Assembly (NCBI RefSeq): GCF_015277875.1 | Contig: NZ_CP063814.1 | Coordinates: 2,046,001 to 2,110,000 of the forward strand | Origin: Microbacterium luteum | GTDB taxonomy: Bacteria > Actinomycetota > Actinomycetes > Actinomycetales > Microbacteriaceae | Direction: 5' to 3' | Length of the DNA stretch: 64,000 nt | Shown: positions 57,971 to 64,000 of the stretch, one piece after another | Position numbering within the stretch: the first letter of the stretch is position 1 | Layout of the letters: each line of letters opens with the position of its first letter | Translations under genes and position numbers: made by a program | The notes under the pieces: generated by a model | What the model saw: the letters and a program-made list of their open reading frames with translations, nothing else | The model's database searches: none | Told to the model about the DNA's origin: nothing

Positions 57971-59175
57971 ATGAGAGCGCTGCTGGTCACCGCGGGATCG
58001 CGCGGTGACATCGAGCCCTTCCTCGCACTCGCGCGCAGACTCCGTCGGCAGGGACACGACGCTGTCGTCGCGCTACCCGACGCGTCAGGCGCCGACGCAT
58101 CGGACCTCGAGACGCTGTCACTCGGTGCCGACTTCACCGAGGTGATCCGCACGCAGGGTGTCTCTCCGATCGCGGCGATGCGCTCGCTGCGCACGGTGAT
58201 CCGCCCGCTCATGCGGGCCGTCCTCGTCGGCGCGGCGCGCGCCGTCCGCGAGGTCGGTCCCGATGTCGTCGTCTCCCACCCCAAAGTGCTCTCGGCCGCG
58301 ATGGCGGCCGACACCCTCGGCATCCCGCACGTCGTCGCGGAGTTGGTGCCCGCCATGACACCGACGCGCGAGTTCCCGGCGGCCGGGACCGTCTCCGTGG
58401 ATTTCGGCCCGCTCAACCGTCTCACCTACGCCGCCACGGTCGCCGGCGAACGGATGTTCTCGGCTGAGCTGGATGCGGCGGCGGCGGAGCTCGGACTCTC
58501 CCGACGCCCTCGTCACCACTCCGCCGCGGCGGCTCACCTCGTGCCCGTCAGCGCGGGCATCCTGTCACGACCGCGCGATTGGCCGGCGACCACGGTGATG
58601 ACCGGTCCCTGGACGACGGCGTCACCGACGCCGACCCCCGACGATCCCGAGCTCACCGAGTTCCTCGACGCAGGATCTACGCCGGCTTCGGATCGATGGC
58701 GGCCGCGGGTGCGTCCCAGCGTGGCCGCGCGGTCGTCGATGCCGCGCGGGACCTCGGGGGTCGCGTGCTCGTCGCCACCGGACTCGGCGGTCTCGCCGTC
58801 GACGCCGATATGGTCGGACCCGATGTGCTCGTGCGCGAAGCCGTCGACCACCGCACCGTCCTGCCGCGGGTGCGAGCCGCGATCCACCACGGCGGAGTCG
58901 GCACGGTGCACACCGCTGTCGCCGCCGGCGTGCCCTCGGTCATCGTGCCCTTCATCGCAGACCAGCCCTTCTGGGGTGCCCGCCTCGCGGCCGACCACCT
59001 CGGGCCCACGCCGATCCGCGCGTCACGACTGACCACCCGACGCGCGCGTCACGCGCTGGCGGGCCTGGATACCTATCGCACCGCTGTCGGTGCCGCTGCC
59101 GAGCGCATGCTCGCCGAGGACGGCACGGGTAAAGCCGTCGATGTTCTCGAGGGGATCGTCGGGACGGGACGGTGA
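57971..59175 (+). pseudogene. Frameshifted UGT-type glycosyltransferase (GT1 family)
   Basis: The first frame starts at an ATG at 57971 and codes for a normal N-terminal donor-acceptor half: MRALLVTAGSRGDIEPFLALA, then HVVAELVPAMTPT. It runs to FLDAG at about 58674 and then loses similarity. From about 58675 another frame takes up the C-terminal half with IYAGFGSMAAAG, VATGLGGL, the UDP-sugar motif VLPRVRAAIHHGGVGTVHTA and PFIADQPFWGARLA, ending at 59175. The shift fits loss of 1, 4, 7 or 10 bases, and relatives carry a short Pro-rich stretch at this point. The intact enzyme would be a YjiC-like glycosyltransferase of about 400 residues. A sequencing error in a GC-rich spot is an alternative. 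Confidence 0.82.
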
Positions 59176-59179
59176 TCGA

Positions 59180-59725
59180 TCACGCGGTGCGGGCCGCGCG
59201 ACGCGCCGCGAGCTCATCCATCTGATCGGGCACCTGCGGGTCGAACTCGACGAGAGTCGACTCGACCTCCCGCAGCACCTTGCCCACCGCGATCCCGAAC
59301 ACGCCCTGACCGCGACTGACGAGGTCGATCACCTCGTCGCTCGAGGTGCAGAGGTAGACCGAGGCCCCATCGCTCATGAGGGTGGTGCCGGTCAGGTCAC
59401 GGATGCCGGCGGCACGCAGCTGCTCGACAGCCGTGCGGATCTGCTGGAGCGAGATGCCGGTGTCGAGCAGTCGTTTGACGAGCTTGAGGACGAGGATGTC
59501 GCGGAAGCCGTAGAGCCGCTGCGAACCCGATCCGGATGCGCCGCGCACGGTGGGCTCGACCAGTTCGGTGCGTGCCCAGTAGTCGAGCTGTCGATAGGTG
59601 ATCCCGGCCGCGCGGGCGGCGACGGCTCCGCGGTACCCGACCTCGTCGTCCATCTGAGGCAGACCGTCGGTGAAGAGCAGATCGGTCACGAAAGCGGGTT
59701 CGCCACTCGCCTCGAATGCGCCCAT
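59180..59725 (-). CDS. MerR-family transcriptional regulator (Rv1830-like)
   Basis: The 181-residue protein has a MerR winged-helix domain (about 30-100) with GYRGAVAARAAGITYRQLDYWAR, VEPTVRGASGSGSQRLYGFRD and LVKRLLDTGISLQQI. Its C-terminal part lacks metal-binding cysteines apart from one in VYLCTSSDE. The ATG at 59725 is chosen because GGGAGGAG lies six bases upstream; earlier starts at 59731 and 59755 are too close to or ahead of that site. Position after ftsR and garA matches Rv1830 of mycobacteria. Targets are unknown. Confidence 0.87.
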   Translation of the reverse strand: MGAFEASGEPAFVTDLLFTDGLPQMDDEVGYRGAVAARAAGITYRQLDYWARTELVEPTVRGASGSGSQRLYGFRDILVLKLVKRLLDTGISLQQIRTAVEQLRAAGIRDLTGTTLMSDGASVYLCTSSDEVIDLVSRGQGVFGIAVGKVLREVESTLVEFDPQVPDQMDELAARRAARTA

Positions 59726-59754
59726 CCGCATCTCCTCCCGATCGGTTATCCCCA

Positions 59755-59760
59755 ACGCTA
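59755..59760 (-). promoter_or_regulatory. -10 hexamer of the Rv1830-like gene
   Basis: TAGCGT lies 29 bases before the ATG at 59725, giving a leader of about 22 bases that carries the GGGAGGAG site. Confidence 0.35.
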
Positions 59761-59766
59761 GATCAG

Positions 59767-59806
59767 CCGAGCGCGACGGGCAACGACATCCGCTCCTCGC
59801 GCTCGG
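59767..59806 (-). terminator. Hairpin after ftsR
   Basis: A nine-base stem CCGAGCGCG / CGCGCTCGG with a 22-base loop begins 8 bases past the ftsR stop. There is no T-tract, so termination is plausible but unproven. Confidence 0.4.
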
Positions 59807-59814
59807 CGTGTCGC

Positions 59815-60507
59815 TCAGGTCAGCAGTCGATCGAGGGCGGCGCGCAGGTAGACCCCGCGCATCTCGTCGAGTCGACGCGCGAGCTCGGGGGCGATCTCAC
59901 CCGCACGCCCGCGGGATGCCGCATCGGTGCGGCGCAGCAGCGGAGCCAGCGCCGACTCGATCAGCGCAGCATCACGCTCGGCACCCTGCCGCAGCGCGCG
60001 CACGTGCCTCGGCTCGATGCCGTGCCGGTGCAGAGCCACCAGCGACTTCAGGAGCGTCACCGTCTGCTCGGAGTAGGTCTCGGCCCCGTGGACGACGCCG
60101 GTGCCGATCGCGTCGTTGAGCAGCTGAGCGGGGCACCCCGTCACGGACAACAGCTCCTCGCGGCGGTACCGGCGCGGTCCGGCGACGATCGGTGCCGCAT
60201 TGACCGAGGTCGGCGGGGCCGGCTCACGCCCGGCGTCGAGCTCCACGAGATAGTCGCGGATCACGCTCAGCGGCAGGTAATGGTCGCGCTGGAGCGTGAG
60301 GGCGAGGCGAAGACGCTCGACGTCGTCGTGGGAGAACTTGCGGTAGCCGGACTCCGTGCGCACCGGTGTGACGATGCCCTGGACCTCCAGGAATCGCAGC
60401 TTGCTGGAGGTGAGGTTCGGAAAGTCCGGGGCGAGTCGCGCGAGCACCTGGCCGATGCTCAGAAGGCCCGCGGACGGCGTGCGTTCGCGGGCTGATGCGG
60501 GAGCCAT
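59815..60507 (-). CDS. ftsR: MerR-family regulator FtsR (Rv1828 homologue)
   Basis: A 230-residue MerR protein. The N-terminal winged-helix domain (about 14-85) has LLSIGQVLARLAPDFPNLTSSKLRFLEVQGIV split over two helices, GYRKFSHDDVERLRLAL and DHYLPLSVIRDYL. A C-terminal domain without metal-binding cysteines follows. The C. glutamicum homologue FtsR activates ftsZ, and the gene order garA-ftsR-MerR matches Rv1827-Rv1828-Rv1830. Its ATG overlaps the garA stop as ATGA. Confidence 0.88.
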   Translation of the reverse strand: MAPASARERTPSAGLLSIGQVLARLAPDFPNLTSSKLRFLEVQGIVTPVRTESGYRKFSHDDVERLRLALTLQRDHYLPLSVIRDYLVELDAGREPAPPTSVNAAPIVAGPRRYRREELLSVTGCPAQLLNDAIGTGVVHGAETYSEQTVTLLKSLVALHRHGIEPRHVRALRQGAERDAALIESALAPLLRRTDAASRGRAGEIAPELARRLDEMRGVYLRAALDRLLT

Positions 60508-61010
60508 CAGGCTTCCGTGGCCGGCAGGTCTGCCGGAGACACGAAGAAGTTCAAACGGAACTTGCCGACCCGCACCTCGGCGCCGTTGTCGAGCCGCGCT
60601 CGGTCCGCTCGTTCGCCGTTGACGTAGGTGCCGTTCAAGGAGCGCTGATCGACGAGTTCGAAGACACTGCCCGAGCGGGTGATCTCCGCGTGACGACGTG
60701 AGACGGTCACATCGTCGAAGAAGATGTCTGCTTCGGGATGGCGACCGACGGTGGTGACATCGGAATCGAGCAGATAACGCGCCCCCGCGGTGGGTCCGGA
60801 TCGCACCAGCAGCAGTGCGGAACCCGTCGGGAGCGCTTCGATCGCCTCGAGCTCGGTCTCGCTCAATTCGCTGCCGAAGGGAACATAGGACAGATCGGAA
60901 TCGTGCCCGAACGTCTGGGTGGTGTCGTTCGATGCGGGCCGGTCGGCGGCGTCACCCGGTCGTCCGGCCCGGTGAATGTCGTCCGGTTCCGGGCGGCGGT
61001 ATTCCTCCAC
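60507..61010 (-). CDS. garA: FHA-domain signalling protein GarA/OdhI
   Basis: The 167-residue protein has an N-terminal segment with a Thr pair (NDTTQTFGHD) and a C-terminal FHA domain (about 75-155) with TVGRHPEADIFFDDVTVSRRHAEI and LNGTYVNGE. In relatives, kinase-driven phosphorylation of a Thr in an ETTSVF motif makes the FHA domain fold back and switches control of oxoglutarate dehydrogenase and glutamate metabolism. The local motif differs from that consensus. The GTG start has a GGGAGG site; longer frames were rejected. Confidence 0.9.
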   Translation of the reverse strand: MEEYRRPEPDDIHRAGRPGDAADRPASNDTTQTFGHDSDLSYVPFGSELSETELEAIEALPTGSALLLVRSGPTAGARYLLDSDVTTVGRHPEADIFFDDVTVSRRHAEITRSGSVFELVDQRSLNGTYVNGERADRARLDNGAEVRVGKFRLNFFVSPADLPATEA

Positions 61011-61138
61011 GGTGGTCCTCCCTCTCCGATGACCCAGCGTAGCCGATCGGCACCCCCGAAAACCGCGCTCGGTGCGCGAAGGGGGGTACTCGAAACTACT
61101 CAGAAACGCCCCGCCGTGTCGAGTCCGGAACCCGCGGG

Positions 61139-61144
61139 TAGTCT
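61139..61144 (+). promoter_or_regulatory. -10 hexamer of the CopC-domain gene
   Basis: TAGTCT is seven bases before the GTG at 61152, consistent with a leaderless transcript. Confidence 0.45.
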
Positions 61145-61151
61145 CGGGCGG

Positions 61152-61811
61152 GTGACGTATTCGATCGCCCGCCGACTCCGCATCCTCCTCACCGCCCTGA
61201 CCGCCGTGCTCCTCGCCGCCGCGGCGGTGTTCGTGGCGACCCCCGCGCACGCTCACGACGAGCTCATCTCCACAGATCCCGACGCCGACAGCACGGTCGA
61301 GGTGCTCCCCGACCAGCTCACCCTGACCTTCAGCGGCGTGCTGTCGACCGAGCCCGGCGCGACCGAGGTGGCGGTCATGGACGCCGACGGCGCATCCCTG
61401 ACCGATGGCGAGCCCGAGGTGGTCGAGACCACCGTGACGCAGCCGCTCATGGATGCAGCCACCGGCACGATCACGGTGCAGTGGAAGGTCGTCTCGTCGG
61501 ACGGTCACCCGATCTCGGGCGAGTACTCCTTCCAGGTGGCCGAACCTCAGCCGACACCCACGCCGACTCCGACCGCGACGACCACGGAGTCCACCCCGGC
61601 CCCGACGCAGACGGTCGAACCTTCGCCGACGGAGACCCCGGCGCCTGCATCGGACGTCTCGCCGAGTGTCCCGTGGGTCATCAGCGGGATCATCGCGATC
61701 GCCATCATCGCCGCGGTCGTGTACCTCGTCGCAACGCGCCGCCGCACACCGCCGAGCGAGCCGGGTTCGCCCGAGTCCGGGCCGCGATCCGCCGGACCCG
61801 CCGAGCGATAG
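61152..61811 (+). CDS. CopC-domain copper-binding protein, membrane anchored
   Basis: The 219-residue protein has a signal peptide ending at AHA (residues 10-35) so that the mature chain would begin with His, as in CopC/YobA proteins. The CopC domain (about 36-130) includes [15 protein letters not shown] and [14 protein letters not shown], which supplies the His and Asp copper ligands. A Pro/Thr linker (about 131-175) and a C-terminal transmembrane helix (about 178-200) follow. Its stop codon is part of the lpdA -10 hexamer. A CopD-like partner is not present. Confidence 0.87.
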   Translation: MTYSIARRLRILLTALTAVLLAAAAVFVATPAHAHDELISTDPDADSTVEVLPDQLTLTFSGVLSTEPGATEVAVMDADGASLTDGEPEVVETTVTQPLMDAATGTITVQWKVVSSDGHPISGEYSFQVAEPQPTPTPTPTATTTESTPAPTQTVEPSPTETPAPASDVSPSVPWVISGIIAIAIIAAVVYLVATRRRTPPSEPGSPESGPRSAGPAER

Positions 61812-61814
61812 GCT
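61809..61814 (+). promoter_or_regulatory. -10 hexamer of lpdA, embedding the upstream stop codon
   Basis: TAGGCT is seven bases before the lpdA ATG. Its first three bases are the TAG stop of the CopC-domain gene. Confidence 0.5.
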
Positions 61815-61821
61815 TGGGGTC

Positions 61822-63219
61822 ATGCCTCACTACGACGTCGTCATCCTCGGCGCGGGTCCCGGCGGGTACGTCGCGGCCGTGCGCGCATCCCAGCTCGGCA
61901 AGTCCGTCGCGATCATCGAAGAGAAGTACTGGGGCGGTGTCTGCCTGAACGTCGGCTGCATCCCCTCGAAGGCGCTGCTTCGCAACGCCGACCTCGCCCA
62001 CACCTTCACCCACAAGGCCGACCTGTTCGGCATCTCGGGCGACGTGTCGTTCGACTTCGGCGCGGCGTGGGATCGCAGCCGCAAGGTGGCCGAGACGCAC
62101 GTCAAGGGCATCCACTACCTGATGAAGAAGAACTCGGTGACCGAGTACGACGGTCGCGGCACGTTCGTCGACGCGAACACCATCGAGGTCGCGACCAGCG
62201 ACGGGTCGTCGGAGCGCGTCACCTTCGACAACGCGATCATCGCCACCGGGTCGACGGTGCGCCTGCTGCCGGGTGTCGAGCTCAGCGAGAACGTCGTCAC
62301 CTACGAAGAGCAGATCCTCGCCCGCGATCTGCCCGAGTCGATCGCGATCGTCGGCGCCGGCGCCATCGGCATGGAGTTCGCCTACGTGCTGACGAACTAC
62401 GGCGTCAAGGTCACCATCATCGAGTTCCTCGACCGCGCCCTGCCGAACGAGGACGCCGAGGTCTCCAAGGAGATCGCTCGCCAGTACAAGAAGCTCGGGG
62501 TCGAGATCCTCACCTCCACCAAGGTCGAGTCGATCACCGACCACGGCGACAAGGTCACCGTGGCCTACACGGGCAAAGACGGCGCCGCAGGCTCCATCGA
62601 CGCCGGCAAGGTTCTCATGTCGATCGGGTTCGCCCCCAACGTCGAGGGATACGGTCTTGACAAGACCGGGGTGAAGCTGACAGAGCGCGGCGCCATCGAG
62701 ATCGACGACTACATGCACACCAGCGTGCCCCACATCTACGCGATCGGTGACGTCACCGCGAAGCTGCAGCTCGCCCACGTCGCCGAAGCCCAGGGCGTCG
62801 TGGCGGCCGAGACCATCGCCGGAGCGGAGACGATGGCTCTCGGGGACTACCGCATGATGCCGCGCGCCACGTTCTGCTCGCCGCAGGTCGCCAGCTTCGG
62901 GCTCACCGAGCAGCAGGCACGCGACGAAGGATACGACGTCAAGGTCGCGAAGTTCCCGTTCAGTGCCAACGGCAAGGCGAACGGGCTCGGCGAGGCCGTC
63001 GGGTTCGTCAAGGTCGTCGCCGACGGCGAACACCTCGAGCTCCTCGGGGCCCATATGATCGGCCCCGACGTCTCCGAGCTCCTGCCGGAGCTGACGCTCG
63101 CGCAGAAGTGGGATCTCACCGCTCTCGAAGCAGCCCGCAACGTGCACACGCATCCGACGCTCTCCGAGGCGCTCCAGGAGGCCTTCCACGGCATCGCGGG
63201 TCACATGATCAACATCTGA
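61822..63219 (+). CDS. lpdA: Dihydrolipoyl dehydrogenase
   Basis: A 465-residue flavoprotein, E3 of pyruvate and oxoglutarate dehydrogenase complexes. The FAD motif is [17 protein letters not shown], the redox pair is in [16 protein letters not shown], the NAD motif is [17 protein letters not shown], and the FAD-binding YAIGDV and catalytic [14 protein letters not shown] are present. Length matches the family. It is near garA, whose homologues control the oxoglutarate dehydrogenase that E3 serves. It ends with a strong hairpin. Confidence 0.97.
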   Translation: MPHYDVVILGAGPGGYVAAVRASQLGKSVAIIEEKYWGGVCLNVGCIPSKALLRNADLAHTFTHKADLFGISGDVSFDFGAAWDRSRKVAETHVKGIHYLMKKNSVTEYDGRGTFVDANTIEVATSDGSSERVTFDNAIIATGSTVRLLPGVELSENVVTYEEQILARDLPESIAIVGAGAIGMEFAYVLTNYGVKVTIIEFLDRALPNEDAEVSKEIARQYKKLGVEILTSTKVESITDHGDKVTVAYTGKDGAAGSIDAGKVLMSIGFAPNVEGYGLDKTGVKLTERGAIEIDDYMHTSVPHIYAIGDVTAKLQLAHVAEAQGVVAAETIAGAETMALGDYRMMPRATFCSPQVASFGLTEQQARDEGYDVKVAKFPFSANGKANGLGEAVGFVKVVADGEHLELLGAHMIGPDVSELLPELTLAQKWDLTALEAARNVHTHPTLSEALQEAFHGIAGHMINI

Positions 63220-63229
63220 CCTCACGGAA

Positions 63230-63261
63230 GAAGGTGCGGAGGCCTCGGGCTCCGCACCTTC
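63230..63261 (+). terminator. Hairpin after lpdA
   Basis: A perfect 12-base stem GAAGGTGCGGAG / CTCCGCACCTTC with an eight-base loop starts 10 bases after the lpdA stop and ends 22 bases before the convergent CYTH gene stop. It may serve both. Confidence 0.75.
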
Positions 63262-63283
63262 CCCGTGTGGTGCGCGGGACGGA

Positions 63284-63898
63284 TCAGAGCCCGAGCGCGC
63301 GAGCGAGCTTGGAGTCGGATGAGGCGTCGCTCGCTCCGGCGGCGCGTGCGATCTCGCCGATGGCCGCGAACAGCGGCTCGTGGTCCTCCGGCGCGGCTGG
63401 GCCGAGTTCGATCTCCCACTCCCGCCACGCCCGATCGACGCCGGCCCGTTCGTCACGAGCGGTCACGTGATCGTCGACGAATTCCGCGACCACTCCCCCT
63501 TCGGTGTCGAGCAGGTCGTACGCGATGCGGTCGTTGCGGATGCGGGCGAGCGGCGACAGCGGCTCGTCCGTTATGTGGGCGATCGCCGCCCGCACGGGCG
63601 CCGGCGCCTCGGCGATGCCGCCATCGCCGAGGGGCCAGCCCAGCTCTTCTCGCCCGGCTCCGACGCGTGGGCCTTTCACATGCCATCCCGCGTCGGGCCC
63701 CCCGGTACGCCGGCGCAGGGCATAGCCGGAACGGCCGAGCTCCGCGTCAGCGGTATCGAGGTAGACCGCGTCGAGGGCGCGGCGCTCGGCCGCACCGACC
63801 GTCGCGATGCCGGGCACGCGCGTCCAGTCCGGAACGGCGATGTCGACTTCGACGTCGAATTTCACCTCGACCTCGTGGGTGCGCCGTGGCTCCGTCAC
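63284..63898 (-). CDS. CYTH-domain protein (triphosphate tunnel metalloenzyme)
   Basis: The 204-residue protein starts with the CYTH motif EVEVKFDV (ExExK) at residues 9-16. It continues with LDAVYLDTADAEL, LRRRTGG, WHVKGP, and paired acidic strands WREWEIELGP. These residues line the tunnel that binds inorganic triphosphate or thiamine triphosphate. A CHAD domain is absent, so polyphosphate binding is less likely. The GTG start lies 3 bases after the stop of the partial gene upstream, suggesting an operon. Confidence 0.87.
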   Translation of the reverse strand: MTEPRRTHEVEVKFDVEVDIAVPDWTRVPGIATVGAAERRALDAVYLDTADAELGRSGYALRRRTGGPDAGWHVKGPRVGAGREELGWPLGDGGIAEAPAPVRAAIAHITDEPLSPLARIRNDRIAYDLLDTEGGVVAEFVDDHVTARDERAGVDRAWREWEIELGPAAPEDHEPLFAAIGEIARAAGASDASSDSKLARALGL

Positions 63899-63901
63899 CC
63901 G

Positions 63902-64000
63902 TCAGCGCCGATCGCGAGGTGAGTCGCTGTAGGGGTCGATGTCGCCCTCCGACTCGACGAACCAGAACTCGCCCTCGGTGGGACCGTCATCGTCTCCGGT
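63902..64000 (-). CDS. C-terminus of an unidentified protein (5' end outside window)
   Basis: Thirty-two codons and a TGA stop lie in one frame to the window edge. The visible end includes EGEFWFVESEGDIDPYSD and SPRDRR. I do not recognise the family. It is on the same strand as the CYTH gene and ends 3 bases before it. Confidence 0.55.
   Translation of the reverse strand, partial: TGDDDGPTEGEFWFVESEGDIDPYSDSPRDRR

Noticed and set aside
58579..59175. The C-terminal glycosyltransferase frame as an independent gene
   Set aside because: Its first 30 residues are out-of-frame sequence from the upstream half, it has no promoter or ribosome site, and it lacks the acceptor domain.
61545..61680. Short repeats resembling a tandem repeat or CRISPR-like unit
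   Set aside because: They are codons of a Pro/Thr linker in the CopC-domain protein. There are no spacers and no cas genes.

Overview
The window is a dense, GC-rich chromosomal segment from an actinobacterium, most likely a member of Microbacteriaceae such as Microbacterium. The evidence is the actinobacterial di-haem QcrC and lipoprotein CtaC, Wag31/DivIVA and SepF in a division cluster without ftsA, GarA and FtsR homologues, a class II DAHP synthase, an Rv2175c-family protein beside a Ser/Thr kinase, and many GTG and TTG starts. The genus is an inference from gene content. No rRNA, tRNA, insertion sequence, prophage, CRISPR array or origin was seen, and no intergenic gap exceeds about 200 bases.

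Region by region: 1-3262 holds an MFS exporter cut by the window edge, a PHP phosphoesterase and trpD, all leftward. 3450-12240 is the aerobic respiratory block: ctaE-qcrCAB rightward, a rhodanese gene, then ctaC-ctaD-ctaF-PP2C phosphatase leftward. 12401-24400 is housekeeping: erpA, an M20 peptidase, a DUF3043 protein, pyrD, nrdR, hisD, a membrane protein, dnaE, a Nudix hydrolase, rluD and lspA. 24397-41199 is the division and cell-wall (dcw) cluster read leftward: mraZ-rsmH-ftsL-ftsI-murF-mraY-murD-ftsW-murG, an opposite-strand GntR gene, murC-ftsQ, ftsZ-yggS-sepF-yggT-wag31. 41406-51503 carries DUF3040, a polyprenyl synthase, an Rv2175c homologue, a LysM cell-wall protein, a PASTA kinase, aroG, plsC, a ROK glucokinase and a FadD-type acyl-CoA ligase. 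51550-57946 carries def, a MinD/ParA-like ATPase, pyruvate carboxylase and an orphan ParA. 57971-64000 carries a frameshifted glycosyltransferase, two MerR regulators (one an FtsR homologue), garA, a CopC-domain protein, lpdA, a CYTH protein and a partial gene.

The block joins growth and energy functions: peptidoglycan precursor synthesis and septation, the kinase/FHA signalling genes that act on growth and central carbon flux in relatives (PASTA kinase, PP2C phosphatase, GarA), and the bc1-aa3 respiratory supercomplex. Much of the gene order matches the wag31-to-ctaC region known from mycobacteria.

I found no convincing undescribed system. The most informative signals are a four-repeat MraZ operator, a GntR gene with a putative operator splitting the dcw cluster, a missing murE, dyads in the ftsZ leader, thirteen genes that appear to be transcribed without a leader, and a glycosyltransferase broken by what looks like a small deletion.
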